Below, piece after piece: positions 17,992 through 28,761 of a stretch of DNA of 64,000 nucleotides. The stretch spans positions 1 through 64,000 of the forward strand of contig CANRAS010000006.1 in the NCBI GenBank assembly GCA_947628655.1. The letters are read 5' to 3'. The first letter of the stretch is position 1; each line of letters opens with the position of its first letter. The notes below the pieces were generated by a model. It had not been told where the DNA came from and searched no databases. It worked only from the letters and a program-made list of their open reading frames with translations. The position numbers and the translations under genes were made by a program. Source of the DNA: an uncultured Clostridia bacterium. Its GTDB lineage: Bacteria > Bacillota > Clostridia > Oscillospirales > Ruminococcaceae.

Positions 17992-18351
17992 TCAGAAATT
18001 AAGTCCGCCCTCGCGCGCGCCCTCTGCGAGAGCCGCCACACGACCGTGGTAAACATATCCGCCTCTGTCGAATACGACGTCCGTTATACCTGCCGCCTTT
18101 GCCTTTTCGGCAATAGCAAGTCCTACTTTACGAGCCGCCTCTATGTTGCCGCCGTACTGACCGAAGCCCTTTTCCGTGGAGGACGCCGCAGCCAGTGTTA
18201 CGCCCTTTTCATCGTCGATGATCTGCGCGTAAATGTGCATTGAAGAACGGAATACGTTCAAACGCGGACACGCCGAAGTGCCGCTGATCTTAGAGCGAAC
18301 GCGCTTATGACGGCGGAGTCTGCTCTTGTTTTTATCAATAACTTTAACCAT
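17992..18351 (-). CDS. rplR: 50S ribosomal protein L18
   Basis: 119 residues beginning [19 protein letters not shown]. 5S rRNA-binding protein. It lies between rplF and rpsE in the standard spc order. Confidence 0.97.
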   Translation of the reverse strand: MVKVIDKNKSRLRRHKRVRSKISGTSACPRLNVFRSSMHIYAQIIDDEKGVTLAAASSTEKGFGQYGGNIEAARKVGLAIAEKAKAAGITDVVFDRGGYVYHGRVAALAEGAREGGLNF

Positions 18352-18369
18352 CTTGTTTCGCTCCTTAAA

Positions 18370-18915
18370 TTACTTTTTACCCTTAGCGGCTTTACCCTCT
18401 TTGCGGCGAATAACCTCGTCCGCATACTTAATGCCCTTGCCCTTATAGGGTTCGGGGGGGCGCTTGCCTCTGATTTCCGACGCCATCTGACCGACTTTCT
18501 GCTTGTCTATTCCCGTAACGACGATTTTGTTCGGAGCGGGAACTTCCAGCTTGATGTCGTCGGTATCCTCAACTTCTACCTTATGGGAGAAGCCCAGCGT
18601 CATAACGACTTTCTTGCCCTGCTTTTCACATCTGAAACCTACGCCGTTTATTTCGAGTTCTTTCTTAAAGCCCTCGGTAACGCCCACTACCATATTGTGA
18701 ATAAGCGTTCTCGTAAGTCCGTGGAGCGACTTTGAAAGATTTTCGTCATTCGGGCGGGAAACGATTATTTCGCTGCCCTCTTTGGCAATGTTTATCAAAT
18801 GGTTGAACTCTTTTGTCAGAGTTCCCTTCGGACCTTTTACCGTTACTACCGGTCCGTCGATTTTAACATCGACGCCTGCGGGAACAGCAATAGGCAGTTT
18901 TCCTATTCTAGACAT
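18370..18915 (-). CDS. rplF: 50S ribosomal protein L6
   Basis: 181 residues starting [15 protein letters not shown], with two duplicated alpha/beta domains and the C-terminal [15 protein letters not shown] signature. Start at ATG 18915 after AAAGGAGG. Next to rpsH and rplR. Confidence 0.97.
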   Translation of the reverse strand: MSRIGKLPIAVPAGVDVKIDGPVVTVKGPKGTLTKEFNHLINIAKEGSEIIVSRPNDENLSKSLHGLTRTLIHNMVVGVTEGFKKELEINGVGFRCEKQGKKVVMTLGFSHKVEVEDTDDIKLEVPAPNKIVVTGIDKQKVGQMASEIRGKRPPEPYKGKGIKYADEVIRRKEGKAAKGKK

Positions 18916-18931
18916 ATTACTATTCCTCCTT

Positions 18932-19333
18932 TTACCATACAAACGCGAGGATCTCGCCGCCCACGTTGTTCTTGCGGGCTTCCTTATCGGTCATAATGCC
19001 CTTAGAGGTGGACACGATGGCGATGCCTAAGCCTTTCATGACTTTCGGCATATCCTTGCAGTTTGAGTATATTCTAAGACCGGGTTTTGAAACGCGGCGC
19101 AGACCCGTGATGACCTGTGCGCGGCTTTCGGTATACTTCAAGGTAATTCTGATAGTGCCTTGTTTTTTATCGTCCTCTATCACCTTGAAACCCTTTATAT
19201 AACCCTCGTCAAGCAGAATTTGCGCTATCTGCTTTTTCAGGTTTGACGCGGGAACGTCAACCGTCGGGTGTTTTGCGGAGTTCGCGTTGCGAATTCTCGT
19301 AAGCATATCAGCAATTGTATCTGTGATTTGCAT
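18932..19333 (-). CDS. rpsH: 30S ribosomal protein S8
   Basis: 133 residues starting [18 protein letters not shown] and containing [20 protein letters not shown]. Binds 16S helix 21. In other bacteria S8 also represses the spc transcript at the L5 start, but no such site was checked here. AGGAGG precedes the start. Confidence 0.97.
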   Translation of the reverse strand: MQITDTIADMLTRIRNANSAKHPTVDVPASNLKKQIAQILLDEGYIKGFKVIEDDKKQGTIRITLKYTESRAQVITGLRRVSKPGLRIYSNCKDMPKVMKGLGIAIVSTSKGIMTDKEARKNNVGGEILAFVW

Positions 19334-19472
19334 TCATTTACCTCCTGAATATAAGCCGTTACGAACGCCATATCGTCCGTCGTACTCACACGATTTCCTA
19401 AACATCGGACTTTAAACCTAAAATCAGTCCGACGAGGTAAAGCTGTTTACTAACCTAAACTCTTACCTCTGA

Positions 19473-19658
19473 TTACCAGCTCGATTTTTTCACACCGGGT
19501 ATCTGACCCTTGTAAGCCAGTTCTCTGAAGCAAATTCTGCAAATGCCGAACTTACGCAGATAAGCGTGCGGTCTGCCGCAGATTTTGCATCTGTTGTATG
19601 CGCGGGTGGAGAACTTAGGCGTTCTCATCTGCTTTTGCTTTAAAGAAGTTTTTGCCAT
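19473..19658 (-). CDS. rpsN: 30S ribosomal protein S14, zinc-binding type Z
   Basis: 61 residues with CKIC...CRIC, the four-Cys zinc form. Between rplE and rpsH, the standard spc position for the essential copy. Confidence 0.97.
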   Translation of the reverse strand: MAKTSLKQKQMRTPKFSTRAYNRCKICGRPHAYLRKFGICRICFRELAYKGQIPGVKKSSW

Positions 19659-19676
19659 ATTGTTCCTCCGATTTAA

Positions 19677-20216
19677 TTACTTCTCAAAGGGAGCGCCCAT
19701 AAGCGTGAGCAGCTCTCTTGCCTCTTCATCGGTCTTTGCGGTCGTGATAAAGTTTATATCCATACCGCGCGTAGCGTCCACCTTATCGTACTCGATTTCG
19801 GGGAAGATAAGCTGTTCTTTAAGACCGAACGAGTAGTTTCCGCGTCCGTCGAAAGAGTTCGGGTTAATTCCTCTGAAGTCGCGCACACGCGGCAATGCCA
19901 CGTTGAACAGTCTGTCGAGGAACTCGTACATAATATCGCCGCGCAGTGTTACCTTAACGCCGATTACCTGTCCCTCTCTCAGCTTGAAGTTCGCGACCGA
20001 CTTCTTTGCGCGGCACGCAACGGGCTTTTGTCCCGTGATAGCCGCGAGATCCGCCGTAACGTTCTCGATGACTTTCGCGTTTTCCTTTGCCTCGCCGCAT
20101 CCTACGTTCACGACGATTTTGTCGAGTTTCGGCGTCTGCATAACAGACTTATAGCCGAACTTCTTGAACAATGCGGGAGCCACGGATTCCTTGTAATAAT
20201 CCTTCATTCTTGCCAT
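19677..20216 (-). CDS. rplE: 50S ribosomal protein L5
   Basis: 179 residues starting [19 protein letters not shown], with the 5S rRNA-binding fold and the end [19 protein letters not shown]. Follows rplX by about 100 bp. Confidence 0.97.
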   Translation of the reverse strand: MARMKDYYKESVAPALFKKFGYKSVMQTPKLDKIVVNVGCGEAKENAKVIENVTADLAAITGQKPVACRAKKSVANFKLREGQVIGVKVTLRGDIMYEFLDRLFNVALPRVRDFRGINPNSFDGRGNYSFGLKEQLIFPEIEYDKVDATRGMDINFITTAKTDEEARELLTLMGAPFEK

Positions 20217-20316
20217 TGTAATTTTCTCCTATCTGCCGAATTTTAGCCCGCGGGAACAATCAGCCCCATGCTGAAGTTATCCCGCAAACTCCTTGTATCC
20301 GACACGTTGTGATAAA

Positions 20317-20646
20317 TCAGTATTTAAGCTCTGCTCCGCAGTGCTTGCAAACTCTGATTTTATTACCGTTTTCGATTTTATGACCAACTCTTGTGGGCTT
20401 ATTGCACTTAGGGCAAACGGGCATTACCTTGCACGCGTAGATAGGGCTTTCCGCCTGCACTCTGCCGCCCAGCTCGCCTTGGCGCTTGGGCTTAACGTGC
20501 TTTGTTACCATATTAAGACCCTCGACAATTACCTTGCCCTCTTTGGGGGATACTTCGAGAACCTTTCCTGTTTTGCCTCTGTCGCCCTTCTTGTCGCCGA
20601 CCATAAGCATAACGGTATCGCCTGTTTTAACGTGAACCTTGCTCAT
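20317..20646 (-). CDS. rplX: 50S ribosomal protein L24
   Basis: 109 residues with a KOW motif near the N-terminus (GDKKGDRGKTGKVLEV). Residues 76-109 carry CPKC...CKHC, a zinc-ribbon-like tail found in many Firmicutes L24 proteins. Assembly initiator of the large subunit. Confidence 0.96.
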   Translation of the reverse strand: MSKVHVKTGDTVMLMVGDKKGDRGKTGKVLEVSPKEGKVIVEGLNMVTKHVKPKRQGELGGRVQAESPIYACKVMPVCPKCNKPTRVGHKIENGNKIRVCKHCGAELKY

Positions 20647-20661
20647 CTTAACGATACCTCC

Positions 20662-21030
20662 TTATAATACTTCGGGAGCAAGGGACAGGATCTTCATATA
20701 ATCCTTATCTCTTAACTCTCTGGCAACCGGCCCGAAAATACGGGTGCCTCTGGGGTTTTTATCTTCTTTTATTATAACCGCCGCGTTTTCGTCAAAGCGG
20801 ATATATGTGCCGTCGTCGCGTCTTAGTCCCTTTGCGGAGCGAACGACAACAGCCTTTACAACGTCGCCCTTTTTAACAACGCCGCCGGGTGTAGCTTTTT
20901 TAACAGACGCTACGATAACGTCGCCGATATTTGCATATCTTCTGCGCGTACCGCCAAGCACTCTGATACACATAAGCTCTTTTGCGCCGGTGTTGTCGGC
21001 AACTTTAAGCAATGTCTGCATTTGGATCAT
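20662..21030 (-). CDS. rplN: 50S ribosomal protein L14
   Basis: 122 residues starting [19 protein letters not shown], the universal L14 N-terminus, and including [16 protein letters not shown]. Sits at the subunit interface near the factor site. Standard position between rpsQ and rplX. Confidence 0.97.
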   Translation of the reverse strand: MIQMQTLLKVADNTGAKELMCIRVLGGTRRRYANIGDVIVASVKKATPGGVVKKGDVVKAVVVRSAKGLRRDDGTYIRFDENAAVIIKEDKNPRGTRIFGPVARELRDKDYMKILSLAPEVL

Positions 21031-21072
21031 GGCATTACTTCTCCTTTCGTAAAATCAATAAATATCCGCTAA

Positions 21073-21327
21073 TTACTTAGCGCGTTCGATTACGTTCACA
21101 AGGCGCCAGCGTTTCTCTTTCGAGAGCGGACGCGTTTCCATAATCTCAACTCTGTCGCCGATGTTGCAGGTGTTCTGCTCATCATGTGCTTTCAGCTTAA
21201 TGGTGCGCTTTACGATTTTCTTGTAAAGGGGATGACGAACATTATCCTCGATAGCAACGACGATTGTTTTGTCCATTTTGTTGCTAACTACTCTGCCTAC
21301 TCTGGTTTTTCTCAGATTTCTTTCCAT
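21073..21327 (-). CDS. rpsQ: 30S ribosomal protein S17
   Basis: 84 residues of OB fold ([19 protein letters not shown]). 16S-binding protein between rpmC and rplN. Confidence 0.97.
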   Translation of the reverse strand: MERNLRKTRVGRVVSNKMDKTIVVAIEDNVRHPLYKKIVKRTIKLKAHDEQNTCNIGDRVEIMETRPLSKEKRWRLVNVIERAK

Positions 21328-21349
21328 ATTTAGTTCTTATCCTCCTTCC

Positions 21350-21550
21350 TCAATTCTCTGCCGTAAGCTGACGTTCGCGCTGAATGGTCTTTATGCGGGC
21401 GATGTCTTTCTTGACAGCCTTTATTCTCGTGGGATTGTCAAGCTGATTTACGGCGAGCTGGAAGCGCAGGTTGAAAAGCTCTTGTTTGAGTTCGGCGAGC
21501 TTTGTGTCAAGCTCAGGGTCCGTCATATATTTGATTTCAGACGCTTTCAT
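21350..21550 (-). CDS. rpmC: 50S ribosomal protein L29
   Basis: 66 residues forming a two-helix hairpin ([20 protein letters not shown]). Located near the tunnel exit. Its ATG overlaps the last base of the rplP stop region, so it is translationally coupled. Confidence 0.97.
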   Translation of the reverse strand: MKASEIKYMTDPELDTKLAELKQELFNLRFQLAVNQLDNPTRIKAVKKDIARIKTIQRERQLTAEN

Positions 21551-21972
21551 TACTGCTCACCTCCGTCTTCTCTCTTCACGAATTTGCACTTGATAGGAAG
21601 TTTGTGCATTGCAAGGCGCATTGCCTCTCTTGCGGTTTCTTCCGAAACTCCCGCTATCTCGAACATCACGCGTCCGGGCTTAACAACGGCTACCCAATAT
21701 TCGGGCGCGCCTTTTCCCGAACCCATACGAGTTCCAAGCGGCTTGCTTGTAACGGGCTTATCGGGGAATATCTTTATCCAAACCTGACCGCCGCGCTTGA
21801 TGTAACGCGTCATAGCGACACGGGCTGCCTCTATCTGGTTTGCCTTAATCCATGCGCATTCGAGCGCCTGCAAGCCGTACTGTCCGTTGGAAACGGTGTT
21901 TCCGCGTGTAGCAACGCCCTTGCGGCGGCCTCTCTGCACTCTTCTGTATTTTACTCTCTTAGGAAGCAGCAT
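21550..21972 (-). CDS. rplP: 50S ribosomal protein L16
   Basis: 140 residues starting [19 protein letters not shown]. Binds the A-site tRNA region. Shares one base with rpsC at one end and with rpmC at the other. Confidence 0.97.
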   Translation of the reverse strand: MLLPKRVKYRRVQRGRRKGVATRGNTVSNGQYGLQALECAWIKANQIEAARVAMTRYIKRGGQVWIKIFPDKPVTSKPLGTRMGSGKGAPEYWVAVVKPGRVMFEIAGVSEETAREAMRLAMHKLPIKCKFVKREDGGEQ

Positions 21973-22790
21973 TATTCGTTACCCCCTTCTTTTTTAACTT
22001 CTCTGGGTTCTCTCGGCTTGCGGGGACGTCTTTCGTCGCGCCCTCTGCCGTTTGCTCTGTCACCGCGGCGTCTGCTGTCGGTGCGTTCGTTTCTCTGCGC
22101 GGGGATTTCGCCTTTAAGAACTTCGCCCGTGTAGATCCAAACCTTAACGCCGATAACGCCGTAGGTGGTGTTCGCTCTTGCTACTCCGTAGTCAATATCC
22201 GCACGGAGCGTCTGCAGCGGGATAGTACCCTCGTGATAGCTTTCGGAACGTGCGATTTCCGCGCCGCCCAAGCGACCGCTTACCATTGTTTTGATACCCT
22301 TTGCGCCGCTCTTCATCGTTCTGCCGATAACTTGTTTCATAGCGCGTCTGAACGACACACGGCCCTCAAGCTGCATTGCGATATTGTCGGCTACAAGCTG
22401 CGCGTTCAAGTCGGGGTTCTTGATTTCCACGATGTCGAGCGAAACCGTCTTGCCGGGCGCTAACGCCTCAATCTCCGCTTTCAGCTTGTCGATTTCCGCG
22501 CCCTTGACGCCTATCAGCATACCGGGCTTTGCCGCGTGGATATAAACCTTTATCTTGTCCGCGCCCTGACGCTCTATCTCTACTTTTGAAATTCCGACAG
22601 CGCGGGAGAGCTGCTGTGCGTTCTTATCGCCTTTTGTGCTTACGAACTTTTTCTTGTTCATAAGGTAATCGCGAATTTTGTAATCCTCAACAAGCGTATC
22701 ACCAAAGGTTGCTTTGCCCGCGAACCAGCGAGAATCCCAATCCTTGATAACACCCACTCTGAGTCCGTGGGGATTAACTTTCTGACCCAT
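21972..22790 (-). CDS. rpsC: 30S ribosomal protein S3 with long charged tail
   Basis: 272 residues, longer than most bacterial S3 proteins. KH domain (about 40-110; [13 protein letters not shown]) and the C-terminal domain are complete by about residue 212. The last 55 or so residues are an Arg/Glu/Lys-rich low-complexity tail ([20 protein letters not shown]). mRNA-entry protein with helicase role. Ends in a one-base overlap with rplP. Confidence 0.96.
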   Translation of the reverse strand: MGQKVNPHGLRVGVIKDWDSRWFAGKATFGDTLVEDYKIRDYLMNKKKFVSTKGDKNAQQLSRAVGISKVEIERQGADKIKVYIHAAKPGMLIGVKGAEIDKLKAEIEALAPGKTVSLDIVEIKNPDLNAQLVADNIAMQLEGRVSFRRAMKQVIGRTMKSGAKGIKTMVSGRLGGAEIARSESYHEGTIPLQTLRADIDYGVARANTTYGVIGVKVWIYTGEVLKGEIPAQRNERTDSRRRGDRANGRGRDERRPRKPREPREVKKEGGNE

Positions 22791-22804
22791 TGTTATTCTC
22801 CTCC

Positions 22805-23140
22805 TTATTCAGCTTCTTTAACAACCAGCGTGATGTTGGACGTTCTCTTCAAAATTCTGTGAGCGCGTCCGTGATCCTTTGCTCTGATACGTTTAAGTGT
22901 AATGCCCGGTCCTACATGCGCCTCGGAAACGTACAATCTGGAGGTATCCATATTGTGGTTGTTTTCCGCGTTTGCCACCGCGCTTTTGAGCAGTTTCGCA
23001 AGCGGTTCGCAGGCGGACTTCGGCGTATTGTTCAGCACTGCCATTGCGTATTCAACAGGCTTATTTCTTATAAGGTCAAGCACAATGCCGACCTTTCTCG
23101 GAGAAATACGAACCTGTGTGAGAGTTGCTCTCGCTTCCAT
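22805..23140 (-). CDS. rplV: 50S ribosomal protein L22
   Basis: 111 residues with [15 protein letters not shown] at the start and the tunnel-lining beta hairpin near residues 80-100. 14 bp before rpsC. Confidence 0.97.
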   Translation of the reverse strand: MEARATLTQVRISPRKVGIVLDLIRNKPVEYAMAVLNNTPKSACEPLAKLLKSAVANAENNHNMDTSRLYVSEAHVGPGITLKRIRAKDHGRAHRILKRTSNITLVVKEAE

Positions 23141-23152
23141 AATTTCTCCTCC

Positions 23153-23431
23153 TTACTTCTTGTTCGTGGTCTTGCTTCCCGCGTGACCTTTAAAGGTGCG
23201 CGTGGGCGCAAACTCACCGAGCTTATGACCTACCATATCCTCGGTAACGTATACCGGAACATGCTTTCTGCCGTCGTGAACGGCAAATGTGTGACCTACG
23301 AATTCGGGGAAAATCGTCGATGCTCTGCTCCATGTTTTAAGCACCTTTTTCTCGCCCTTTTCGTTCATATCAAGAACTCTCTTCATAAGAGCCTCTTGCA
23401 CGAAAGGTCCTTTTTTAATGCTTCTTCCCAT
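23153..23431 (-). CDS. rpsS: 30S ribosomal protein S19
   Basis: 92 residues starting [31 protein letters not shown] follows near the end. Head protein of the small subunit. Follows rplB after a 233-bp gap that holds two hairpins. Confidence 0.97.
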   Translation of the reverse strand: MGRSIKKGPFVQEALMKRVLDMNEKGEKKVLKTWSRASTIFPEFVGHTFAVHDGRKHVPVYVTEDMVGHKLGEFAPTRTFKGHAGSKTTNKK

Positions 23432-23509
23432 ATGATAATTCCTTTCAGTTAAGCTGCAAGTTAATTAGCGGGATTGTTTTGACTTTTAAATCAATGCCAT
23501 AAAATCAAA

Positions 23510-23606
23510 CCTGCACGAGGAAAGCCCCAGCATTTCCTTAAATGGTAAATCCACACGAGGAAAGCCGAAGGCTTTCCTACGGTGAAAACCCGCAGGGTTT
23601 TCACAC
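23510..23606 (-). repeat. Direct-repeat and hairpin cluster in the rplB-rpsS gap
   Basis: CACGAGGAAAGCC is present twice (about 23512 and 23553). Beside it are dyads GGAAAGCC-gaa-GGCTTTCC and GTGAAAACCC-gca-GGGTTTTCAC. No T-run follows, so they are unlikely to terminate the operon. They could set relative expression or be small intergenic repeats. Confidence 0.5.
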
Positions 23607-23664
23607 ACTCTTATTAACAGCAACCGAATTTGACTGCGGACGAAATGCCCGCGCGTAATTTAGC

Positions 23665-24498
23665 TTACTTGCCGTTTCTTCTCTTAACGATGAACTTGTT
23701 GGACGCTTTCTTTGTAGAGCGCGTCTTGTAGCCCAGCGCGGGCTTGCCCCACGGGGTAACGGGTCCGGGACGTCCTACGGGGGACTTACCCTCACCGCCG
23801 CCGTGCGGGTGGTCGTTCGGGTTCATAACAGAACCGCGGACGGTAGGTCTTATGCCGAGGTGGCGCGTCTTGCCCGCTTTACCTCTGTTTACGTTCTCGT
23901 GGTCGAGATTGGAAACCGTTCCGATTGACGCGTAGCACAGCTGCGAAACGTTTCTGAGTTCGCCCGACGGCAGACGGAGAAGAGCATAGCCGTTCTCTTT
24001 TGCCATAAGCTGAGCCATATTTCCCGCCGAGCGGACAAGCTGACCGCCCTTGCCGGGGTAAAGCTCTATATTGTGGATTATAGTACCAACGGGAATATCC
24101 GCGAGCGCCAGCGCGTTGCCGGGCTTTATATCAGCGTCGCTGCCCGCGCGGACGGTATCGCCCACTTTCAGTCCGTCGGGCGCGATGATGTATCTCTTCT
24201 CGCCGTCCTCGTACTGAACAAGCGCGATGAACGCACTTCTGTTCGGATCGTATTCAAGGGTCTTAACTTCGGCGTTCATACCTCTTTTATTTCTCTTGAA
24301 GTCGATAACGCGGTATTTTTTCCTGTTGCCGCCGCCGATGTGGCGAACGGTTATTCTGCCGTAGCTGTTTCTGCCGGCAGTCTTTTTAATAGGCTCCAGA
24401 AGACTTTTTTCGGGAGCTACCTTTGAAAGCCCGCTGTAATCGGTAACAGTCATATTTCTGCGGCTGTTGTTGACGGGCTTGTATGCCTTTATAGCCAT
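23665..24498 (-). CDS. rplB: 50S ribosomal protein L2
   Basis: 277 residues starting [17 protein letters not shown]. The C-terminal [13 protein letters not shown] motif near the peptidyl-transferase centre is present. Standard position between rplW and rpsS. Confidence 0.97.
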   Translation of the reverse strand: MAIKAYKPVNNSRRNMTVTDYSGLSKVAPEKSLLEPIKKTAGRNSYGRITVRHIGGGNRKKYRVIDFKRNKRGMNAEVKTLEYDPNRSAFIALVQYEDGEKRYIIAPDGLKVGDTVRAGSDADIKPGNALALADIPVGTIIHNIELYPGKGGQLVRSAGNMAQLMAKENGYALLRLPSGELRNVSQLCYASIGTVSNLDHENVNRGKAGKTRHLGIRPTVRGSVMNPNDHPHGGGEGKSPVGRPGPVTPWGKPALGYKTRSTKKASNKFIVKRRNGK

Positions 24499-24587
24499 TC
24501 TAATTCACTCCTAATCCGAAACGCTCAAAGTCCGCTTTTCCAATCGGCGACCCCGCCAATCAAAGCGCCCCGCGTTTCCAAACTTTC

Positions 24588-24887
24588 TTAAATCATACCA
24601 TCGAAGAACTCAATGGTCTTAGAGCCTTCTTTAAGGGTCACGATAGCTTTCTTCCAATCGGAAGTATAGCCCTCGTTTCTTCCCATTCTCTTCTTTCTTC
24701 CGCGAACGGAAATCGTGTTCACCTTTGCGACCTTAACGCCCTTGAACAGCGTTTCAACCGCCTTTGCGATTTCTATTTTGTTCGCGTCCTTTGCCACTCT
24801 GAAAGTGTACTTGCCCTGACGGAGGCAGTCCATAGAATGTTCCGTGATAATGGGCTTGATGATGATGTCCTGTGCGGTCTTTTCCAT
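24588..24887 (-). CDS. rplW: 50S ribosomal protein L23
   Basis: 99 residues ([21 protein letters not shown] as landmark at the start). Docking site for trigger factor and SRP at the tunnel exit. One-base overlap with rplD. Confidence 0.96.
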   Translation of the reverse strand: MEKTAQDIIIKPIITEHSMDCLRQGKYTFRVAKDANKIEIAKAVETLFKGVKVAKVNTISVRGRKKRMGRNEGYTSDWKKAIVTLKEGSKTIEFFDGMI

Positions 24888-25510
24888 TATGCGTACACCT
24901 CCTCAAGTTTTTCAACGGCGCTCTTTACGATAACGAACTTGTTGCAGTTGAGAATATCGTAAACATTCAGCGCGTTTACCTGTGTGGTCTTAACGTCCGC
25001 GATATTTGCGGCGGACTTTATAACCTTATTGTCAACGCCGTCCAGCACGATAAGGGTCTTGTCCTCCGCGCCGATAGCCTTGAGCATATTCACCATTGTC
25101 TTGGTCTTGAACTCGTCTGTTGTGATAGCGTCCACAACTATCATCTCCTGATCCAAAACCTTGCCCGAAAGAGCCGACTTTATTGCAAGCTGTCTTACTT
25201 TCTTATTAATAGCGTATCTGTAAGAACGGGGCTTAGGACCCAGCGCTATACCGCCGTGACGCCACTGCGGCGCTCTTGTCGAACCCTGTCTTGCGTGACC
25301 TGTGCCTTTCTGACGCCAAGGCTTTCTGCCGCCGCCGCTTACTTCGGTTCTCGTAAGCGTGCTTTGTGTGCCGTGACGCTGATTTGCCAGATAGTTTACA
25401 ACTGCGGAATGCATAGCGGTCTTGTTCGGCTTTATGCCGAATACCGCGTCGTTAAGCTCCAGCTCGGAAACGACTTTACCCGCCATATCAACCACGTTTA
25501 TCTTTGACAT
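24887..25510 (-). CDS. rplD: 50S ribosomal protein L4
   Basis: 207 residues. The tunnel loop with [18 protein letters not shown] is near residue 60-80. L4 represses the S10 operon in Enterobacteria; whether it does here is unknown. Overlaps rplW by one base. Confidence 0.97.
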   Translation of the reverse strand: MSKINVVDMAGKVVSELELNDAVFGIKPNKTAMHSAVVNYLANQRHGTQSTLTRTEVSGGGRKPWRQKGTGHARQGSTRAPQWRHGGIALGPKPRSYRYAINKKVRQLAIKSALSGKVLDQEMIVVDAITTDEFKTKTMVNMLKAIGAEDKTLIVLDGVDNKVIKSAANIADVKTTQVNALNVYDILNCNKFVIVKSAVEKLEEVYA

Positions 25511-25530
25511 AGTAATCGTCCTCCTTTTCT

Positions 25531-26163
25531 TTATGCTTTAACGGCGTCGCAGATCGTAACAACTCCGCCTTTAGGACCGGGAACCGCGCCCTTTACCGCG
25601 ATAAGGTTGTTTTCCGCGTCTACTTTAACTACCACAAGATTTTGAACGGTGACGTTCTCCGCACCGAGATGACCTGCCATCTTCTTGCCCTTGAAAATTC
25701 TCGACGGGCTTGAGCATGCGCCCATAGAACCCGCCTCACGGGCAACGGGACCCGTGCCGTGCGACTCTCTGAGCCTGTGCTGATTGTGACGCTTTATCGC
25801 GCCCGCGTAGCCCTTGCCTTTGGACACGCCCGCAACGTCGATAACGTCGCCCTCCGCGAAAACATCAGCCTTGATGATGTCGCCCGTGTTGAAACCGCTT
25901 ATGTCGTCAAAGCGGAACTCTTTGAGGGTCTTTTTGAACGCGATGTCGTTCTTCTTGAAGTGACCCTGTTCGGGCTTGTTGATGTGCTTTGCGGAAACAT
26001 CGCCGAAACCGATTTGTACCGCCTCGTAGCCGTCGTTTTCAGTCGTTTTCTTCTGAACGACCACGCAGGGACCCGCCTCGATTACCGTAACGGGAACGAC
26101 CTTGCCTGCCTCGTCGAAGATTTGCGTCATGCCGATCTTCTTGCCGATTATTGCTTTTTTCAT
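25531..26163 (-). CDS. rplC: 50S ribosomal protein L3
   Basis: 210 residues starting [18 protein letters not shown], with [18 protein letters not shown], the loop close to the peptidyl-transferase centre. AGGAGG-like site upstream. Confidence 0.97.
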   Translation of the reverse strand: MKKAIIGKKIGMTQIFDEAGKVVPVTVIEAGPCVVVQKKTTENDGYEAVQIGFGDVSAKHINKPEQGHFKKNDIAFKKTLKEFRFDDISGFNTGDIIKADVFAEGDVIDVAGVSKGKGYAGAIKRHNQHRLRESHGTGPVAREAGSMGACSSPSRIFKGKKMAGHLGAENVTVQNLVVVKVDAENNLIAVKGAVPGPKGGVVTICDAVKA

Positions 26164-26347
26164 TCGGCTTTTCCTCCTTTGGTTATTGGTTGAGTTTCCT
26201 CAACATGACCTCGCGCCTGTTGGGTTAGATAGCGCGCGGTTAGTGGTTGACGGCGTTCGCAAGCCTGCCGCCAACATAACTCCAACGAATCTATAAATTT
26301 AAGATGTCGATGAAATTCAAACTTGAAAAACGGGCTTTCGGATACTT

Positions 26348-26659
26348 TTAAATATCCATAGATATTTCAACGCCCGCGGGCAGCTCCAAACTCTGGAGAG
26401 CCTCGATTGTTTTCTTGTCGGGACGGATAACGTCGATAAGGCGCTTGTGAGTTCTCATCTCGAACTGCTCGCGCGAATCCTTATCCTTATGAACCGCCCT
26501 CAGGATAGTTACTACCTGCTTGTCGGTAGGCAGCGGGATAGGACCCGCAACTCTCGCGCCGCCGCGCTTTGCCGCCTCGACTATTTTCTGCGCGGCAGCG
26601 TCAACTACGCTGTGCTCGTAACCTTTTACCTTAATTCTTACTTTCTCATTAGATGCCAT
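26348..26659 (-). CDS. rpsJ: 30S ribosomal protein S10
   Basis: 103 residues starting [16 protein letters not shown]. First gene of the S10 operon; also NusE, an antitermination partner of NusB. ATG 26659 follows AAGGAAAGG and gives the normal length. The same frame stays open for 46 further codons upstream (to 26797), but that extension lacks a ribosome site and S10-like sequence. A gap of 184 bp separates it from rplC. Confidence 0.96.
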   Translation of the reverse strand: MASNEKVRIKVKGYEHSVVDAAAQKIVEAAKRGGARVAGPIPLPTDKQVVTILRAVHKDKDSREQFEMRTHKRLIDVIRPDKKTIEALQSLELPAGVEISMDI

Positions 26660-27019
26660 TGATTTTTCAACCTTTCCTTGTAATCTGCCGAGGAACGCCC
26701 GGCTGTTTGTGAATTTTTTGCCCGCCCCTGCGCGCGGGGCTTTGCAAAGTGTTGGCGAAAGCTCATTTTGAAAAATCCACCGAGCCGTGTGTGCCATAGT
26801 TCAAAACGCACCCGTCAGTTATCCGAGTTCTCCCGAACACTTTAACGGAAAACGGAACGTAAAGCGCCCGACCCGTAAAACTTTTCGCCCGAATTTAATT
26901 CGGACATACTCCGTCGAAATTCCCGCGCCGCATAAAATATGTTCTGCGCGCAACCTCCGACATCATCGCCGCGGCAACCAACGCGCACTTTACCGTGCGC
27001 CGAGAAGTCACCAAAGACT

Positions 27020-27048
27020 ATTTTAACACAATTCCCTGCTAATTTCAA
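27020..27048 (-). promoter_or_regulatory. Candidate promoter of the S10-spc-alpha cluster
   Basis: TTGAAA (27043-27048), 17 bases, TAAAAT (27020-27025) preceded by TGTGT. It would give a leader of about 350 bases before rpsJ. The leader includes GCGCAC-ggtaaa-GTGCGC-like dyads and could host an autogenous control site. Confidence 0.7.
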
Positions 27049-27197
27049 CCATTAAATTAAAATATTATGCGATTTGTGTGGAGAATTTTCGCGGGTTTTA
27101 GCAGACATTTTTATGCATTTTGCACAATTTGCAGGATTTTCGCGGGGATTTGCAAAAAAACAGGCTCGTTTTCTCGGCAAGCCTTACTTATTTTAAT

Positions 27198-28640
27198 ATA
27201 ATAGGCGGGTTGTTTGCGGTTATCCCCCCGCCTAACTTTTACCGCGCGTTTTCCCGCCGTAGGCGGGGAACGCGGGAATAATTTGTTTTGCGCAATCCCC
27301 GCCGACAGCGGAATGGCGGTGATTTCTTTTAGTTCTCCCCGCCGTTGGCGGGGGGAACTGCTCCATATTATTGGCGTTTTCCTCCCCGCAGGCAAGGGAG
27401 CGCTTTGCGGTGAGCCTTACCTATTTTATATATTAGGCGCGTTATTTGCGGTTATCCCCGCCTAATTTTTACCGCGCGTTGCCCCGCCGTTGGCGGGGTG
27501 CGCGGGAATAATTTGTTTCGTGCAATCCCCGAACAGCGGAACAGCGGGGATTTTTTCAAGTTCTCCCCGCCGTTGGCGGGGGGAACTGCTCCATATTATT
27601 TACGGCGTTTTCCTCACCGCAGGCGGGGAACGCTTTGCGGTGAGCCTTACCTATTTATATTAGGCGCGTTGTTTGCGGTTATCTCGCGCCTGATTTTTCC
27701 CGCGCGTTGCCCCGCCGTTGGCGGGGTGCGCGGGAATAATTTGTTTCGTGCAATCCCCGAACAGCGGAACAGCGGGGATTTTTTCAAGTTCTCCCCCGCC
27801 AACGGCGGGAGAGAATTTCTCCATATTATTTATGGCGTTTTCCTCACCGCAGGCGGGGGAACACTGTAATTATTTGTTTCGCGCAATCCCCGCCGACAGC
27901 GGAATGGCGGTGATTTCTTTTAGTTCTCCCCGTCGTTGGCGGGGGGAACTGCTCCATATTATTGGCGTTTTCCTCGCCGCAGGCAAGGGAGCGCTTTGCG
28001 GTGAGCCTTACCTATTTTATATATCAGGCGCGTTATTTGCGGTTATCTCGCGCCTAACTTTTCCCGCGCGTTGCCCCGCCGTTGGCGGGGTGCGCGGGAA
28101 TAATTTGTTTTTGCGTACTTCCCGCTGACAGCGGAATGGCGTGGATTTTTTTAAGTTCTCCCCCGCCAACGGCGGGGAGAACTGCTCCATATTATTTATG
28201 GCGTTTTCCTCACCGCAGGCGGGGAAACACTGTAATTATTTGTTTCGCGCAATCCTCGCCGACAGCGGAATGACGTGGATTTTTTTCAAGTTCTCCCCGC
28301 TAACGGCGAGGAGAAACGCTCCATATTATTTACGGCGTTTTCCTCACCGCAGGCGGGGGGAACACTTTGCGGTGAGCCTTACCTATTTATATTAGGCGCG
28401 TTGTTTGCGGTTATCCCCGCCTAATTTTTACCGCGCGTTGCCCCGCCGTTGGCGGGGTGCGCGGGAATAATTTGTTTCGTGCAATCCCCGAACAGCGGAA
28501 CAGCGGGGATTTTTTCAAGTTCTCCCCCCGCCAACGGCGGGAGAGAATTTCTCCATATTATTTATGGCGTTCCCCCCCGCCACAAGCGGGCAAACGCTTT
28601 GTAACGCGCATCGGCGCGATTTTATTGCCCCCGCCTATAA
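27198..28640. repeat. 1.4-kb tandem array of hairpin-rich units
   Basis: Units begin at about 27205, 27434, 27661, 28025 and 28392 with AGGCGCGTT(A/G)TTTGCGGTTAT. Spacing is about 227 or 365 bp; the longer units include an extra subunit with CGCCGACAGCGGAATG. Every unit holds palindromes of the type CCCCGCC-gttGG-style (CCCCGCCG/CGGCGGGG) and CTCCATATTATT. Short open frames occur in the units, but all are repeat-derived and lack ribosome sites. It fills the gap between the S10 and metY promoters. Confidence 0.9.
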
Positions 28641-28667
28641 TTTTTCAAAAAAATTTTAAATACCCCC

Positions 28668-28696
28668 TTGACAAATCGAAAAAGGTGTGCTATAAT
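28668..28696 (+). promoter_or_regulatory. SigA promoter of the leader peptide-metY unit
   Basis: TTGACA (28668-28673), 17 bases, TATAAT (28691-28696) preceded by TGC. All consensus. The predicted start is near 28703, so the leader is about 190 bases. Confidence 0.9.
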
Positions 28697-28708
28697 ATCT
28701 ATTAATCA

Positions 28709-28734
28709 GATAGGTTTTGTAAACTTTACCTATC
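28709..28734 (+). promoter_or_regulatory. Dyad at the start of the metY leader
   Basis: GATAGGT and ACCTATC flank 12 bases centred on GTAAAC, right at the transcription start. It can be an operator or a 5' hairpin. An overlapping CTATTAATCAGATAG dyad lies just before it. Regulators of sulfur metabolism of the Rrf2/CymR type bind sites in this position in other Firmicutes; identity here is not shown. Confidence 0.5.
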
Positions 28735-28761
28735 GTTACAGGAGCAAGGGAGGACGAAACG

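Noticed and set aside
27198..28640. CRISPR-like repetitive region
   Set aside because: Units are 227-365 bp and abut as tandem copies. There are no 25-40 bp repeats with unique spacers and no cas genes.
27214..28700. Several 60-130 codon open frames in the tandem array
   Set aside because: They are repeat translations (same peptides recurring), lack ribosome sites and shift with repeat indels.
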